From Bacteroidales bacterium (lineage in GTDB: Bacteria > Bacteroidota > Bacteroidia > Bacteroidales > VadinHA17): DNA of 6,100 nucleotides. A program made the translations under genes and the position numbers. Shown in pieces: positions 1 through 6,100 of the stretch; within the stretch, counting starts at the first letter, position 1; each line of letters opens with the position of its first letter. The DNA is taken from assembly GCA_003518245.1 (NCBI GenBank), contig DOZA01000403.1, forward strand, positions 1 through 6,100. Reading direction: 5' to 3'. The notes below the pieces were generated by a model. That model searched no databases. It was given only the letters and a program-made list of their open reading frames with translations, and was not told the origin of the DNA.

Positions 1-952
1 ATACCACATTAATCCCTGCATTTTTCATTCTCATGGCATATTCCTTCCCTTCGTCCCTGAGAGGGTCAACCTGTGCTGTTATGAATAGCACTGGTGGCAT
101 CTCTTTATCCAGCCTGGCATTGAGAGGCGAAATATACGGATGCGTAATATCAATATTATCAGGAATATAAGCGGATTTACACTTGTTTATAAAATCTTTG
201 CTGACAAGATAACTTTTTCCCTCCAGCATGAAATATTGTCGTGAAGGATAAATTGTCTCCTCGAAGGTTGTGGCACCACAAACTATTATTTGTGCTTCTA
301 TGTCCGGTCCGCAACTGTCGTAGCTCATCAGTGCCATAACCGCTGCCAGATTACCTCCTGCACTTTCTCCCATGACTATTATCTTACCGGTATCACCCCC
401 GTAATCATCTATATTTCTCTCAGTCCATTTTAAAGCCGTGTAACAATCATTCACTGCAAAGGGGAAAGGATAGTCAGGTGCCAGTCTGTAATCTACCGAA
501 ACAAGGATTGTTTCTGTTTCTTTTGCCAGTTTTCTGCATAACCTGTCAAAGATCTCAACTGATCCCCAGATAAAACCACCACCGTGATAATAAACCAGTA
601 CAGATAATCCATTCCTTCTTCTTTCAGGCACATTACAGTATAATCTTACAGGAATAAAAGCAGTATCAACAAGTATTTCTATATCTTCAATATACCTTAC
701 GTTTGGTTTTATCAGATTTAATAAGTTCTTCTTGGAATTAAATACTGAATCAGGATTTACAGAATACCTGTCCGCATGTTTTAATATCAGGTTGCACCTG
801 GGTGTCAACCTTGTCCCAGGTTCAGGGGTTCCACAATTGTTTTTTATCTCCGATGGTTTATAACCACTTAATATGCACATCATTTCAGTGCATGACTGTA
901 ATGTAATTACTGACAGTAATCCAAAAAAGATTATGAAAATCCTGTTATCCAT
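1..952 (-). CDS. HSL-family (family IV) alpha/beta-hydrolase esterase, lipoprotein; 3' end cut off by the window
   Basis: Partial gene: 317 codons are visible from the ATG at 952-950, with no stop before base 1. The first 21 residues form a lipoprotein signal peptide, with a hydrophobic stretch followed by the lipobox LQSC (Cys21), so the product is probably lipid-anchored in the envelope. The rest is an alpha/beta-hydrolase of the bacterial hormone-sensitive lipase group. It shows the oxyanion-hole motif HGGGF (His123 to Gly126), the SVDYRLAP segment typical of this family, the nucleophile elbow GESAGG (Ser197) and the acid motif DPLRDEG (Asp296). The catalytic His is expected about 30 residues after the Asp, so it lies outside the window. 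Family members hydrolyse short-chain acyl or aryl esters; the substrate here is unknown. Cys26, Cys40 and Cys53 follow the lipobox and are unusual for the family. The gene is transcribed away from the amidohydrolase gene. Family assignment is very secure, substrate is not. Confidence 0.93.
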   Translation of the reverse strand, partial: MDNRIFIIFFGLLSVITLQSCTEMMCILSGYKPSEIKNNCGTPEPGTRLTPRCNLILKHADRYSVNPDSVFNSKKNLLNLIKPNVRYIEDIEILVDTAFIPVRLYCNVPERRRNGLSVLVYYHGGGFIWGSVEIFDRLCRKLAKETETILVSVDYRLAPDYPFPFAVNDCYTALKWTERNIDDYGGDTGKIIVMGESAGGNLAAVMALMSYDSCGPDIEAQIIVCGATTFEETIYPSRQYFMLEGKSYLVSKDFINKCKSAYIPDNIDITHPYISPLNARLDKEMPPVLFITAQVDPLRDEGKEYAMRMKNAGINVV

Positions 953-974
953 AGCAAGCCAAAGATGGTATCTA

Positions 975-1004
975 CAAATTAATAAGAATTTATGATAATT
1001 ACAA
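975..1004 (-). promoter_or_regulatory. candidate Bacteroidota-type promoter of the esterase gene
   Basis: On the minus strand TTG (1004-1002) is followed after 19 bases by TTAATTTG (982-975). This fits the known Bacteroides pattern of a TTG-containing -33 box and TAnnTTTG at -7, with one mismatch at the second base of the -7 box. The start codon lies 22 bases further on, which leaves a short leader. The match is by eye in AT-rich DNA, so chance agreement is possible. Confidence 0.3.
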
Positions 1005-1060
1005 GCATCCTGTAATCAGCTTAAATAATTTCATAACCATGTCAGCGTAATCATAATTGA

Positions 1061-1113
1061 CTCACCCTGCTAGCGCAGGCCTTGTCGAGCTCGTCACATT
1101 GGCTAGCCTGCAG
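1061..1113. repeat. GC-rich, palindrome-dense intergenic patch of unknown nature
   Basis: This patch stands out from the AT-rich DNA on both sides. It holds five hexamer palindromes in 45 bases: GCTAGC (1069-1074), AGGCCT (1077-1082), GAGCTC (1087-1092, inside the octamer CGAGCTCG), GCTAGC again (1102-1107) and CTGCAG (1108-1113). Two hairpins compete for the same bases: CCTGC/GCAGG (1066-1070 with 1075-1079, four-base loop) and GCAGGC/GCCTGC (1075-1080 with 1106-1111). It may be a dispersed intergenic repeat or a remnant of a mobile element, but no transposase or terminal repeat was found. An open frame crosses it in phase with the amidohydrolase gene, but the peptide does not look coding. 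Confidence 0.4.
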
Positions 1114-1131
1114 CAAACTCATGTTCCTCGG

Positions 1132-1147
1132 TTCCAATATTCCAATA
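1132..1147. repeat. two tandem copies of TTCCAATA
   Basis: Two exact 8-base copies, TTCCAATA at 1132-1139 and at 1140-1147, are followed by a partial third unit (TTA). Each copy helps form an AATATT palindrome (1136-1141 and 1144-1149). The repeat lies 45 bases before the chosen start of the amidohydrolase gene. It may be a short simple-sequence repeat or a paired binding site; nothing in the sequence decides between these. Confidence 0.5.
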
Positions 1148-1191
1148 TTATTTATAATTTTATGTGCACTAACAAATTAAACACATCACTC

Positions 1192-2886
1192 ATGAGAAAT
1201 TCAGTATTGTTCATTTTTCTTCTTTCGCTAGCAGGTTTATTTTCCTGTACGCCGGCTGAAAAGGCCGACCTGGTTATACTTAACGGTAAAGTGGTTACTA
1301 TCGATAAGAGTAACCCCCGTGCCGAAGCTGTTGCTGTTGTTGATGACAAAATAGTAGCTGTTGGTAAGAACTCACGTATAAAAAAGTATATTGATGAATC
1401 ATTAACCGAGGTTATAGATGCTGCAGGCAGGCTGGTAATCCCGGGTTTTAATGATGCTCATGCTCATTTTGGTCCTTTAAATCCTGATTATGTAGAGTTA
1501 AGGTATATTACCGACCCGGCTGTAATAACAGAAAAAGTTAAAGAGAAGGTGGCAAAGGCAAAGCCCGGTGAGCTTATCAGGGGAGGGCACTGGGAACATG
1601 AAATGTTCACAACCAGGGAGTGGCCTACAAAGGAACTGATAGATGAAGTTTCCCCCGACAACCCGGTGGCCTTGAGCAGAGCCGATGGTCATTCAATACT
1701 TGTTAATAGTTATGTTATTAAAAATTCGGGTATTACTAAGAATACGCCCGATCCTTTCGGTGGTGAAATACAGCGTGATCCTGAAACAGGTGAACCAACA
1801 GGTATATTCAAGGAGTCTGCCAAGAGGTTGCTGAAATTTGGAGCTGTCCAGGTTGAAAGAACTGAGAAAGAAAATGCTGAAAGGGAATGGAAAGGATACC
1901 TGATGGCCCTTGAAAAAGCACGTAAGCTGGGGGTAACAAGTATACAAATTCCCGGAACGGCTGATTGGGAAATGTATGATAAAATATTAGAAGAAGGAGA
2001 ATTGACATGCAGGATAGATATTGGTGGGGTGCTGACAGCTGACCAGGAAAGACTGGATGAATATGATGTACTCAGGATGAAATATCCTCCCGAAAACACC
2101 TGGCTGAGGTTTGGTTATCTTAAAGGTTTTATTGATGGTACACTTGGTTCGGGGACAGCTTTAATGTTTGAACCTTTCAGTGATGAGCCTGATAAAACAG
2201 GACTGCCGCAAATGACTTATGAGGAACTTGAAGAAAAAGTACTGGCATCAGATGCAGCAGGTTTCCAGATAGGTATACATGCCATTGGTACAAAAGGAAA
2301 TAACTGGATACTTAATGCGTATGAGAAAGCACAGGAAGTGAATGGTGAACGCAACAGTCGTCACAGAAGTGAGCATGCCCAGCTGCTTACAATGGATGAT
2401 CTACCGCGTTTTGCCGAACTGGGTGTGATAGCTTCAATGCAGCCAACTCACTGTATAACCGATAAGCGGTTCTGTGAAAAGCGCATAGGGATAGAAAGGA
2501 GCAAAGGTGCATATGCATGGCGTTCATTACTGGATACAGGTGCAAAAATAGCCTTTGGAACCGATTATTCTGTTGAACCTCTTAACCCTATGGAAGGATT
2601 ATATGCAGCTGTTACTCGTAAAGACAGAAGGGGTGAAGAAGGTGATGGTTGGTTCCCCGAAGAAAAATTGAGTATGGAGAAAGCTATTGAACTCTATACA
2701 CTGGGATCAGCTTATGCACAATTCATGGAAGATCGTAAAGGAATGATAAAACAGGGTTACCTGGCCGATATAGTTATCACCGATAAGGATCTGATGTCTG
2801 TTCCTGAAAGAGAGATAATGAAAACAACTGTTGACTATACAATCGTAGGTGGCAAAATCGTTTTTCAGGTAATTGTTTTTATGTAG
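1192..2886 (+). CDS. YtcJ-type metal-dependent amidohydrolase (amidohydrolase_3 family), lipoprotein
   Basis: 564 residues from ATG 1192. This start is chosen because it begins a lipoprotein signal peptide (residues 1-18, lipobox LFSC, Cys19). The frame stays open back to a TTG at 1057, but those 45 extra residues would bury the signal and cross the palindrome-rich patch. A short beta-sandwich segment starts near residue 26 (DLVILNGKVVTID) and is completed at the C-terminus (GMIKQGYLADIVI, 517-529). Between them lies a TIM-barrel with metal and active-site motifs: HAH (His90, His92), KGFIDGTLGS (Lys311, Asp315), GIHAIG (His363), RHRSEHAQ (His391, His395) and FGTDYSVEPLNP (Asp458). These match the COG1574 family, whose few characterised members cleave N-substituted amides or related C-N bonds; the substrate here cannot be predicted. 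Length is normal. The last residues, VIVFM, follow the usual GGKIVFQ ending, and the TAG stop lies inside a 28-base palindrome. It is probably monocistronic, convergent with the DUF1080 gene. No Shine-Dalgarno sequence is visible. Confidence 0.93.
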   Translation: MRNSVLFIFLLSLAGLFSCTPAEKADLVILNGKVVTIDKSNPRAEAVAVVDDKIVAVGKNSRIKKYIDESLTEVIDAAGRLVIPGFNDAHAHFGPLNPDYVELRYITDPAVITEKVKEKVAKAKPGELIRGGHWEHEMFTTREWPTKELIDEVSPDNPVALSRADGHSILVNSYVIKNSGITKNTPDPFGGEIQRDPETGEPTGIFKESAKRLLKFGAVQVERTEKENAEREWKGYLMALEKARKLGVTSIQIPGTADWEMYDKILEEGELTCRIDIGGVLTADQERLDEYDVLRMKYPPENTWLRFGYLKGFIDGTLGSGTALMFEPFSDEPDKTGLPQMTYEELEEKVLASDAAGFQIGIHAIGTKGNNWILNAYEKAQEVNGERNSRHRSEHAQLLTMDDLPRFAELGVIASMQPTHCITDKRFCEKRIGIERSKGAYAWRSLLDTGAKIAFGTDYSVEPLNPMEGLYAAVTRKDRRGEEGDGWFPEEKLSMEKAIELYTLGSAYAQFMEDRKGMIKQGYLADIVITDKDLMSVPEREIMKTTVDYTIVGGKIVFQVIVFM

Positions 2887-2910
2887 AGACGTTGCACGCA
2901 ACGTCTCTAC
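2883..2910. repeat. perfect 28-base palindrome, REP/MITE-like element
   Basis: Arm GTAGAGACGTTGC (2883-2895), two-base centre AC, and arm GCAACGTCTCTAC (2898-2910) form 13 perfect base pairs. Palindromes beginning GTAGAGACG and ending CGTCTCTAC are, to my knowledge, dispersed between genes in many Bacteroidota and Cyanobacteria, so this is probably one copy of a repeat family rather than a locus-specific hairpin. It lies exactly between two convergent genes. Bases 2884-2886 are the TAG stop of the amidohydrolase, and the DUF1080 stop codon begins two bases beyond the other arm. Only this copy was found in the window. Confidence 0.85.
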
Positions 2911-2924
2911 CTTTATTTTATCTT
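2883..2924 (+). terminator. possible intrinsic terminator of the amidohydrolase gene formed by the palindrome
   Basis: The 13-bp stem is followed on the plus strand by the T-rich stretch CTTTATTTTATCTT (2911-2924), which together resemble a factor-independent terminator. The tail is interrupted by A and C and it overlaps the end of the opposing gene. In the minus direction the stem is followed by an A-rich run (ATAAAAACAA), so termination of the opposing operon is less well supported, although the hairpin could still protect its 3' end. Confidence 0.4.
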
Positions 2925-3686
2925 CCAGAGTTCAATGTCCTTAAACTCCACAGGGTGACTCTCAGCCTGCAGTGAGATATAACCTGCATCCAGGAGTGTG
3001 CCAGCAGGCAGGAGGAAGCCTTCGGGAAGGTCATTTCCATCAATCTGTGGCCTGTGGTAAGTGATAACGGTATCTCCGTCAACAATATGATGAATTATGC
3101 TGTCAGCATAGACTATGACTTCTGCAGAAACCCAGATATCACCATGGTATGTTTTTGAACTGCTGTTGGTGCAGTGTCTTGTAATTAATTCATCATTCAT
3201 GATCACATTAGTGCCTGGTGTACATAGATTGAGTGTCGATCTTTCTGTAACACCGTCACCTCCCAGGAACTGAGCTTCTATTGATACAGGGAAGTTCTGG
3301 TCCTGAAGCATTGATTCGGGCGACTGGCAATGCAGCATAATACCACTGTTACGGTATGCCCAGCCAGGACCTTCGGGAACCTGTTCGCCGGTAAAACGGT
3401 ATTTAAGCCTCAATTTACATTTTGATAACTTCTCATTATAGAAAATATGGCCGAATTCACCATTAAATTTCTCATAATTGTCATACGATACCTTCAATAC
3501 ACCATCTTCAACCCTGAATGTATTATTAAAGTTTTCATTAAGAGGGTAACCGGCTATTTTAACAGTCCAGCCATCAAGGTTCTTCCCGTTAAAAATACTC
3601 TGCCATTGTTCTTCAACCTGGTCCTTAACGGAACAGGAAATGGTTGTCAAGGCAATTGCAGCCCAGATAATCAATAATTTTTTCAT
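2913..3686 (-). CDS. DUF1080 (3-keto-disaccharide hydrolase-like) lipoprotein
   Basis: 257 residues from ATG 3686-3684. The N-terminus is a lipoprotein signal peptide with Cys18 after TTIS; Thr at -3 is a less common but acceptable lipobox residue. The mature part is one DUF1080 domain (PF06439), a concanavalin-like beta-sandwich. Landmarks are FNGKNLDGW (32-40), WAYRNSGIMLH (109-119), SIEAQFLGG (135-143) and the C-terminal GYISLQAESHPVEFKDIEL (235-253). Length is normal for a single-domain member. Family proteins from gut Bacteroides have been linked to cleavage of 3-keto-glycosides made by Gfo/Idh-type oxidoreductases; no such oxidoreductase is in this window, so that role is inferred from family only, and a sugar-binding role is also possible. 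One base separates its ATG from the TAA of the GH123-like gene upstream, so the two are surely one operon and probably translationally coupled. The start region is A-rich (AATAAAAATAAATAAC) without a Shine-Dalgarno sequence. Confidence 0.93.
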   Translation of the reverse strand: MKKLLIIWAAIALTTISCSVKDQVEEQWQSIFNGKNLDGWTVKIAGYPLNENFNNTFRVEDGVLKVSYDNYEKFNGEFGHIFYNEKLSKCKLRLKYRFTGEQVPEGPGWAYRNSGIMLHCQSPESMLQDQNFPVSIEAQFLGGDGVTERSTLNLCTPGTNVIMNDELITRHCTNSSSKTYHGDIWVSAEVIVYADSIIHHIVDGDTVITYHRPQIDGNDLPEGFLLPAGTLLDAGYISLQAESHPVEFKDIELWKIK

Positions 3687-3687
3687 G

Positions 3688-5967
3688 TTATTTATTTTTA
3701 TTTAACCTGATAATCATGTTGGCTATTTTCCTCCTGTATTCCAGAATTTCCGCCGGGTTCTTCGTATAGGATTTACCGTCATTGAACAGTCTCCCTTCTA
3801 TATCAAGTAATTTATCTGCTTGTTTTGACAGTTTTCTATTTTTACGTTTTGCTTTGCTGATTAAATTCTCAAGTGTTTTAAGATATTCATAATCCTCAAT
3901 TCCCTGTCTTAAAAACTCCAGTCTTAATGATGGGATGGGACTTGCTATATAAGTACTTCTATCCTTATTGGGGTTTCTGTTGGGAGGGTAAAACAACCTT
4001 CCATCACCGTTGCCCCAGACTGTTTGTTTACCGTAGGGCCATCCGTATCCCTGGACAAATGAGGCAGGTTCAGTCCATGGGTTCTGGAGGTAGTTCTCAG
4101 GTGAAGCGGAATATGAATCCCAGTAATTGGATGACCATATCAGAATACCATTAAGGTCCCATGAATAGGTCATCCACATCCACATCCTCATATTTATTGC
4201 ATCATGATCAATAAACAAAGAAATCCAGGGTGCTTTGGGTGCCGTGCAGAGATATGACCAGTATTCCTGTCCTGTAGATACTATCTTTTTGGCTTTAACA
4301 GGATCAACTTTGTGAAAAATAGTACAGGTAATATCTGTAACATCCATTATTTCAGGGCCGGGTTCATTTTCTGTGATGAATGTATTTATTAATGGAGCAG
4401 ATTTCTTAATCGTTTCCATACCTTTCCTTACAAATGGATAGTCTTTTTCACCTGGTTCATCAAACCAGTATACATATTCTTTTCCCAGCCAGCCTTTTTC
4501 TTCAAGATGCTCCTCCATAAGTTTCAGATATTTGCTCATGAGGATATCATAAACCGGGCTTCCTTTCATAAAACCTTCAAATACACCTTCCTTCCTGCTA
4601 TAATAAGTTCCGCTTCCCATACCCTTGAGATAGAGCCTGAATGAATTGAAACCAAATTTATCAAGATACCTGCGCCCTGCTTTGTCAAACTCACTGAAAT
4701 CAAGATTTATATCTATATCATCTGCTTTTACTTCAAAGTTTCCCTGGTCAAGGAGATTAATATTTCTTTCATTTTGAGTAAAGACAATATCGTCAATCCA
4801 GACTGTCCCGGTGTTCTCACCGGCAATTGTCCTGAAAGCAGGAAATATAGATAGGCTGACATATGTAACTTCATCAGAAAAATATCCCGGTCTGAATTCC
4901 TGGCTTTTCCATATTGAATCACTGGTGAATACTTCCATTTTGTTTTCGAATACCAGCTTTTCTCCTTCACTGTTGAAACCCTCCAGGAGAATACAGTATT
5001 GATGGTCATGCACCGTAGCTTTATTTTTCCATCTTAATAAATACTTCTTTTCAGGATCAATATTTATCTTTCTTTTATAACTGGCTGAAATTGAGGCTGC
5101 CGGATTATTATCTTCAATCCTGTAGGAATAATCCCCGTTATATGAATTCTCATAATCAAATATTCCTCCTTTCCAGGCCAATCCGGTTACTTTTTCCTCT
5201 ACGGGATGAAGATAGAAGGGATCGTATGGGGCTATCTTATAATCCCTGAATGACTTCATATAGAGATCAAATGTATTTTTGATCTCTTCCTTGTTTTTCA
5301 GGTTATGGTATTGAATTATTTTGTCCACACTAAGACCAAATCCTGATCGCAGACTGGTTATTTCAGGAAGTGCAAAATCCCATACGGTTAGTTTTACCGG
5401 TATATCCTCTTTCCAATTTGAACTTTCTAATTTTACATTCCCATAGTATATACCTGCAGGTGTTTTATCCGGAACATAAACATTTATCCAGAATGTAGTA
5501 TTCTCTCCCCCGAAGGCTGTTACCGGACCTTTTACTTCAGGAAGAGGATCGGGCCACTGCCCGGCATATCCGTACGAATCGGTTGGTTTGGTAATCTTTA
5601 CGTATTCAACTTTTCGTATATCGACTGACTGGCAACTGATTACTTTACTATCTGAAACAAGATCAGTAATGCTTACCCTGAGCTCTTCGATCCTTGATGC
5701 AGGCTTGAGGATTAACTGGAATGGTTCATACTCATTTTTTCCTGACCATATATAAACTGTATCTCCTTGCGATTGGGGTACAGGTGTATCGAGCATAATC
5801 TTATAAGCACCTTCACACCACCAAACTGACAGGTTGTAATTTTCGCTTAAAACACTTCCAAAACCTCCTGCAGTGAGGTGGTAAGGATCAGTTTTTTGAC
5901 TGTGGAGAGATGAGGTTGAAAATAACAGGATAATCAGGGGAAGAAGGTAATAATTAAATGATCTCAT
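3688..5967 (-). CDS. secreted GH123/DUF4091-like glycoside hydrolase with inserted carbohydrate-binding-like domain
   Basis: 759 residues from ATG 5967-5965. A Sec signal peptide spans about residues 1-23 (hydrophobic LLPLIILLF, then SSLHSQ); there is no lipobox. Residues about 50-198 form an N-terminal beta-sandwich typical of DUF4091 proteins (NEYEPFQLILKP, TPAGIYYGNVKL, KLTVWDFALP). A TIM-barrel begins near 205, is interrupted at about 258-398 and resumes to about 640. The insert (FDYENSYNGDYSYRIED near its start, GTVWIDDIVF at 387-396) looks like a jelly-roll carbohydrate-binding module. The catalytic part shows YWFDEPGEKD with the adjacent Asp503-Glu504 pair that GH123 beta-N-acetylgalactosaminidases use for substrate-assisted catalysis, then EYWSYLC (568-574), FIDHDAINMRMW (585-596) and GILIWSSNYWD (607-617). 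The C-terminus (ENLISKAKRKNRK onward) is helical and basic. The insert makes it longer than usual. Hydrolysis of an N-acetylhexosaminide is the best guess, but many DUF4091 proteins are uncharacterised. First gene of an operon with the DUF1080 gene. Confidence 0.9.
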   Translation of the reverse strand: MRSFNYYLLPLIILLFSTSSLHSQKTDPYHLTAGGFGSVLSENYNLSVWWCEGAYKIMLDTPVPQSQGDTVYIWSGKNEYEPFQLILKPASRIEELRVSITDLVSDSKVISCQSVDIRKVEYVKITKPTDSYGYAGQWPDPLPEVKGPVTAFGGENTTFWINVYVPDKTPAGIYYGNVKLESSNWKEDIPVKLTVWDFALPEITSLRSGFGLSVDKIIQYHNLKNKEEIKNTFDLYMKSFRDYKIAPYDPFYLHPVEEKVTGLAWKGGIFDYENSYNGDYSYRIEDNNPAASISASYKRKINIDPEKKYLLRWKNKATVHDHQYCILLEGFNSEGEKLVFENKMEVFTSDSIWKSQEFRPGYFSDEVTYVSLSIFPAFRTIAGENTGTVWIDDIVFTQNERNINLLDQGNFEVKADDIDINLDFSEFDKAGRRYLDKFGFNSFRLYLKGMGSGTYYSRKEGVFEGFMKGSPVYDILMSKYLKLMEEHLEEKGWLGKEYVYWFDEPGEKDYPFVRKGMETIKKSAPLINTFITENEPGPEIMDVTDITCTIFHKVDPVKAKKIVSTGQEYWSYLCTAPKAPWISLFIDHDAINMRMWMWMTYSWDLNGILIWSSNYWDSYSASPENYLQNPWTEPASFVQGYGWPYGKQTVWGNGDGRLFYPPNRNPNKDRSTYIASPIPSLRLEFLRQGIEDYEYLKTLENLISKAKRKNRKLSKQADKLLDIEGRLFNDGKSYTKNPAEILEYRRKIANMIIRLNKNK

Positions 5968-6100
5968 TTCAGATATTATGATTTTACAATTTCAGCCATT
6001 AAAGTTAGCAATTAATGTTTCCTGTTAATATTTATAATTACTAAAAAAAAACGGGGTATTTTAGACTAAAATTATCATTTATGCGAATTACAATTATAGG
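5968..6100 (-). promoter_or_regulatory. upstream region of the GH123-like/DUF1080 operon, with a 15-base palindrome
   Basis: No gene start is seen here. The region holds an A9 tract on the plus strand (6043-6051) and a perfect interrupted palindrome, ATTTTAG-A-CTAAAAT (6058-6072), about 90 bases upstream of the operon start. A weak -7-like box, TAACTTTA, lies at 6007-6000 on the minus strand, 32 bases before the ATG, but there is no convincing -33 TTG at the right distance. The palindrome could be an operator, or part of the end of a gene outside the window followed by CCCCG and a T9 run. Position supports a regulatory role; the sites themselves are weak. Confidence 0.3.

Noticed and set aside
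1066..1113. A cloning polylinker or vector remnant, because several common restriction-site hexamers are packed together.
   Set aside because: The sites are separated by irregular sequence, the flanks look like ordinary intergenic DNA of this genome, and no vector sequence is recognised. A database search would be needed to exclude it fully.
1066..1149. Possible tRNA: TAGCGCAG resembles a D-arm start and GGTTCCAAT resembles a T-loop.
   Set aside because: No 7-bp acceptor stem, no paired T-stem and no anticodon stem can be drawn at the required spacing.
1125..1165. Promoter for the amidohydrolase: TAATTTTA at 1155-1162 resembles a Bacteroidota -7 box.
   Set aside because: The final G is missing and no TTG lies at the proper distance upstream. 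In such AT-rich DNA this match is not enough.
1498..2099. Several minus-strand open frames inside the amidohydrolase gene, the longest 129 codons.
   Set aside because: They overlap a strongly supported gene, have low-complexity Ser/Phe/Leu-rich products and no recognisable domain or start context.
3447..5009. Open frames of 63 to 93 codons overlapping the GH123-like and DUF1080 genes on either strand.
   Set aside because: They are other-frame readings of well-supported genes, with no homology-like motifs.
1..6100. CRISPR array, toxin-antitoxin pair, defence system, phage or insertion-sequence genes.
   Set aside because: No regularly spaced repeats, no small gene pairs and no transposase, integrase or phage domains were found. 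The four genes all belong to hydrolase or sugar-active families.

Overview
The window looks like chromosomal DNA of a member of the Bacteroidota. It is AT-rich. The genes have no recognisable Shine-Dalgarno sequences but A/T-rich start regions, three of four products carry lipoprotein signal peptides, and the protein families (GH123/DUF4091, DUF1080, a YtcJ-type amidohydrolase and an HSL-type esterase) are typical of glycan-degrading Bacteroidota. The order or genus cannot be told from the sequence alone.

Layout. (1) Bases 952 to 1, minus strand: the first 317 codons of an HSL/family IV alpha/beta-hydrolase lipoprotein, which runs off the left edge before its catalytic His. (2) Bases 953-1191: a divergent intergenic region. 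It holds a candidate promoter for the esterase, an unusual GC-rich patch packed with short palindromes, and a small TTCCAATA tandem repeat. (3) Bases 1192-2886, plus strand: a lipoprotein amidohydrolase of the YtcJ/amidohydrolase_3 type. (4) Bases 2883-2910: a perfect 28-base palindrome of REP/MITE type that lies between two convergent genes and supplies the stop codon of the amidohydrolase. (5) Bases 5967 to 2913, minus strand: a tight two-gene operon (1-base gap) coding for a secreted GH123-like glycoside hydrolase with an inserted carbohydrate-binding-like domain, then a DUF1080 lipoprotein. (6) Bases 5968-6100: the upstream region of that operon, with an A9 tract and a 15-base palindrome.

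How the genes may work together (inference). All four products are predicted to be exported, either lipid-anchored in the envelope or secreted. The GH123-like enzyme and the DUF1080 protein are clearly co-transcribed and probably act on the same glycan, one on a glycosidic bond and the other possibly on a 3-keto-glycoside or by binding sugar. The esterase and amidohydrolase could remove ester and amide groups, but their promoters are separate and the link rests only on proximity. There is no SusC/SusD pair, regulator, transposase, CRISPR array, RNA gene or recognisable defence system in the window. The most interesting points are the palindrome that forms a gene end, the palindrome-dense patch, and the unusual domain architecture of the GH123-like protein.
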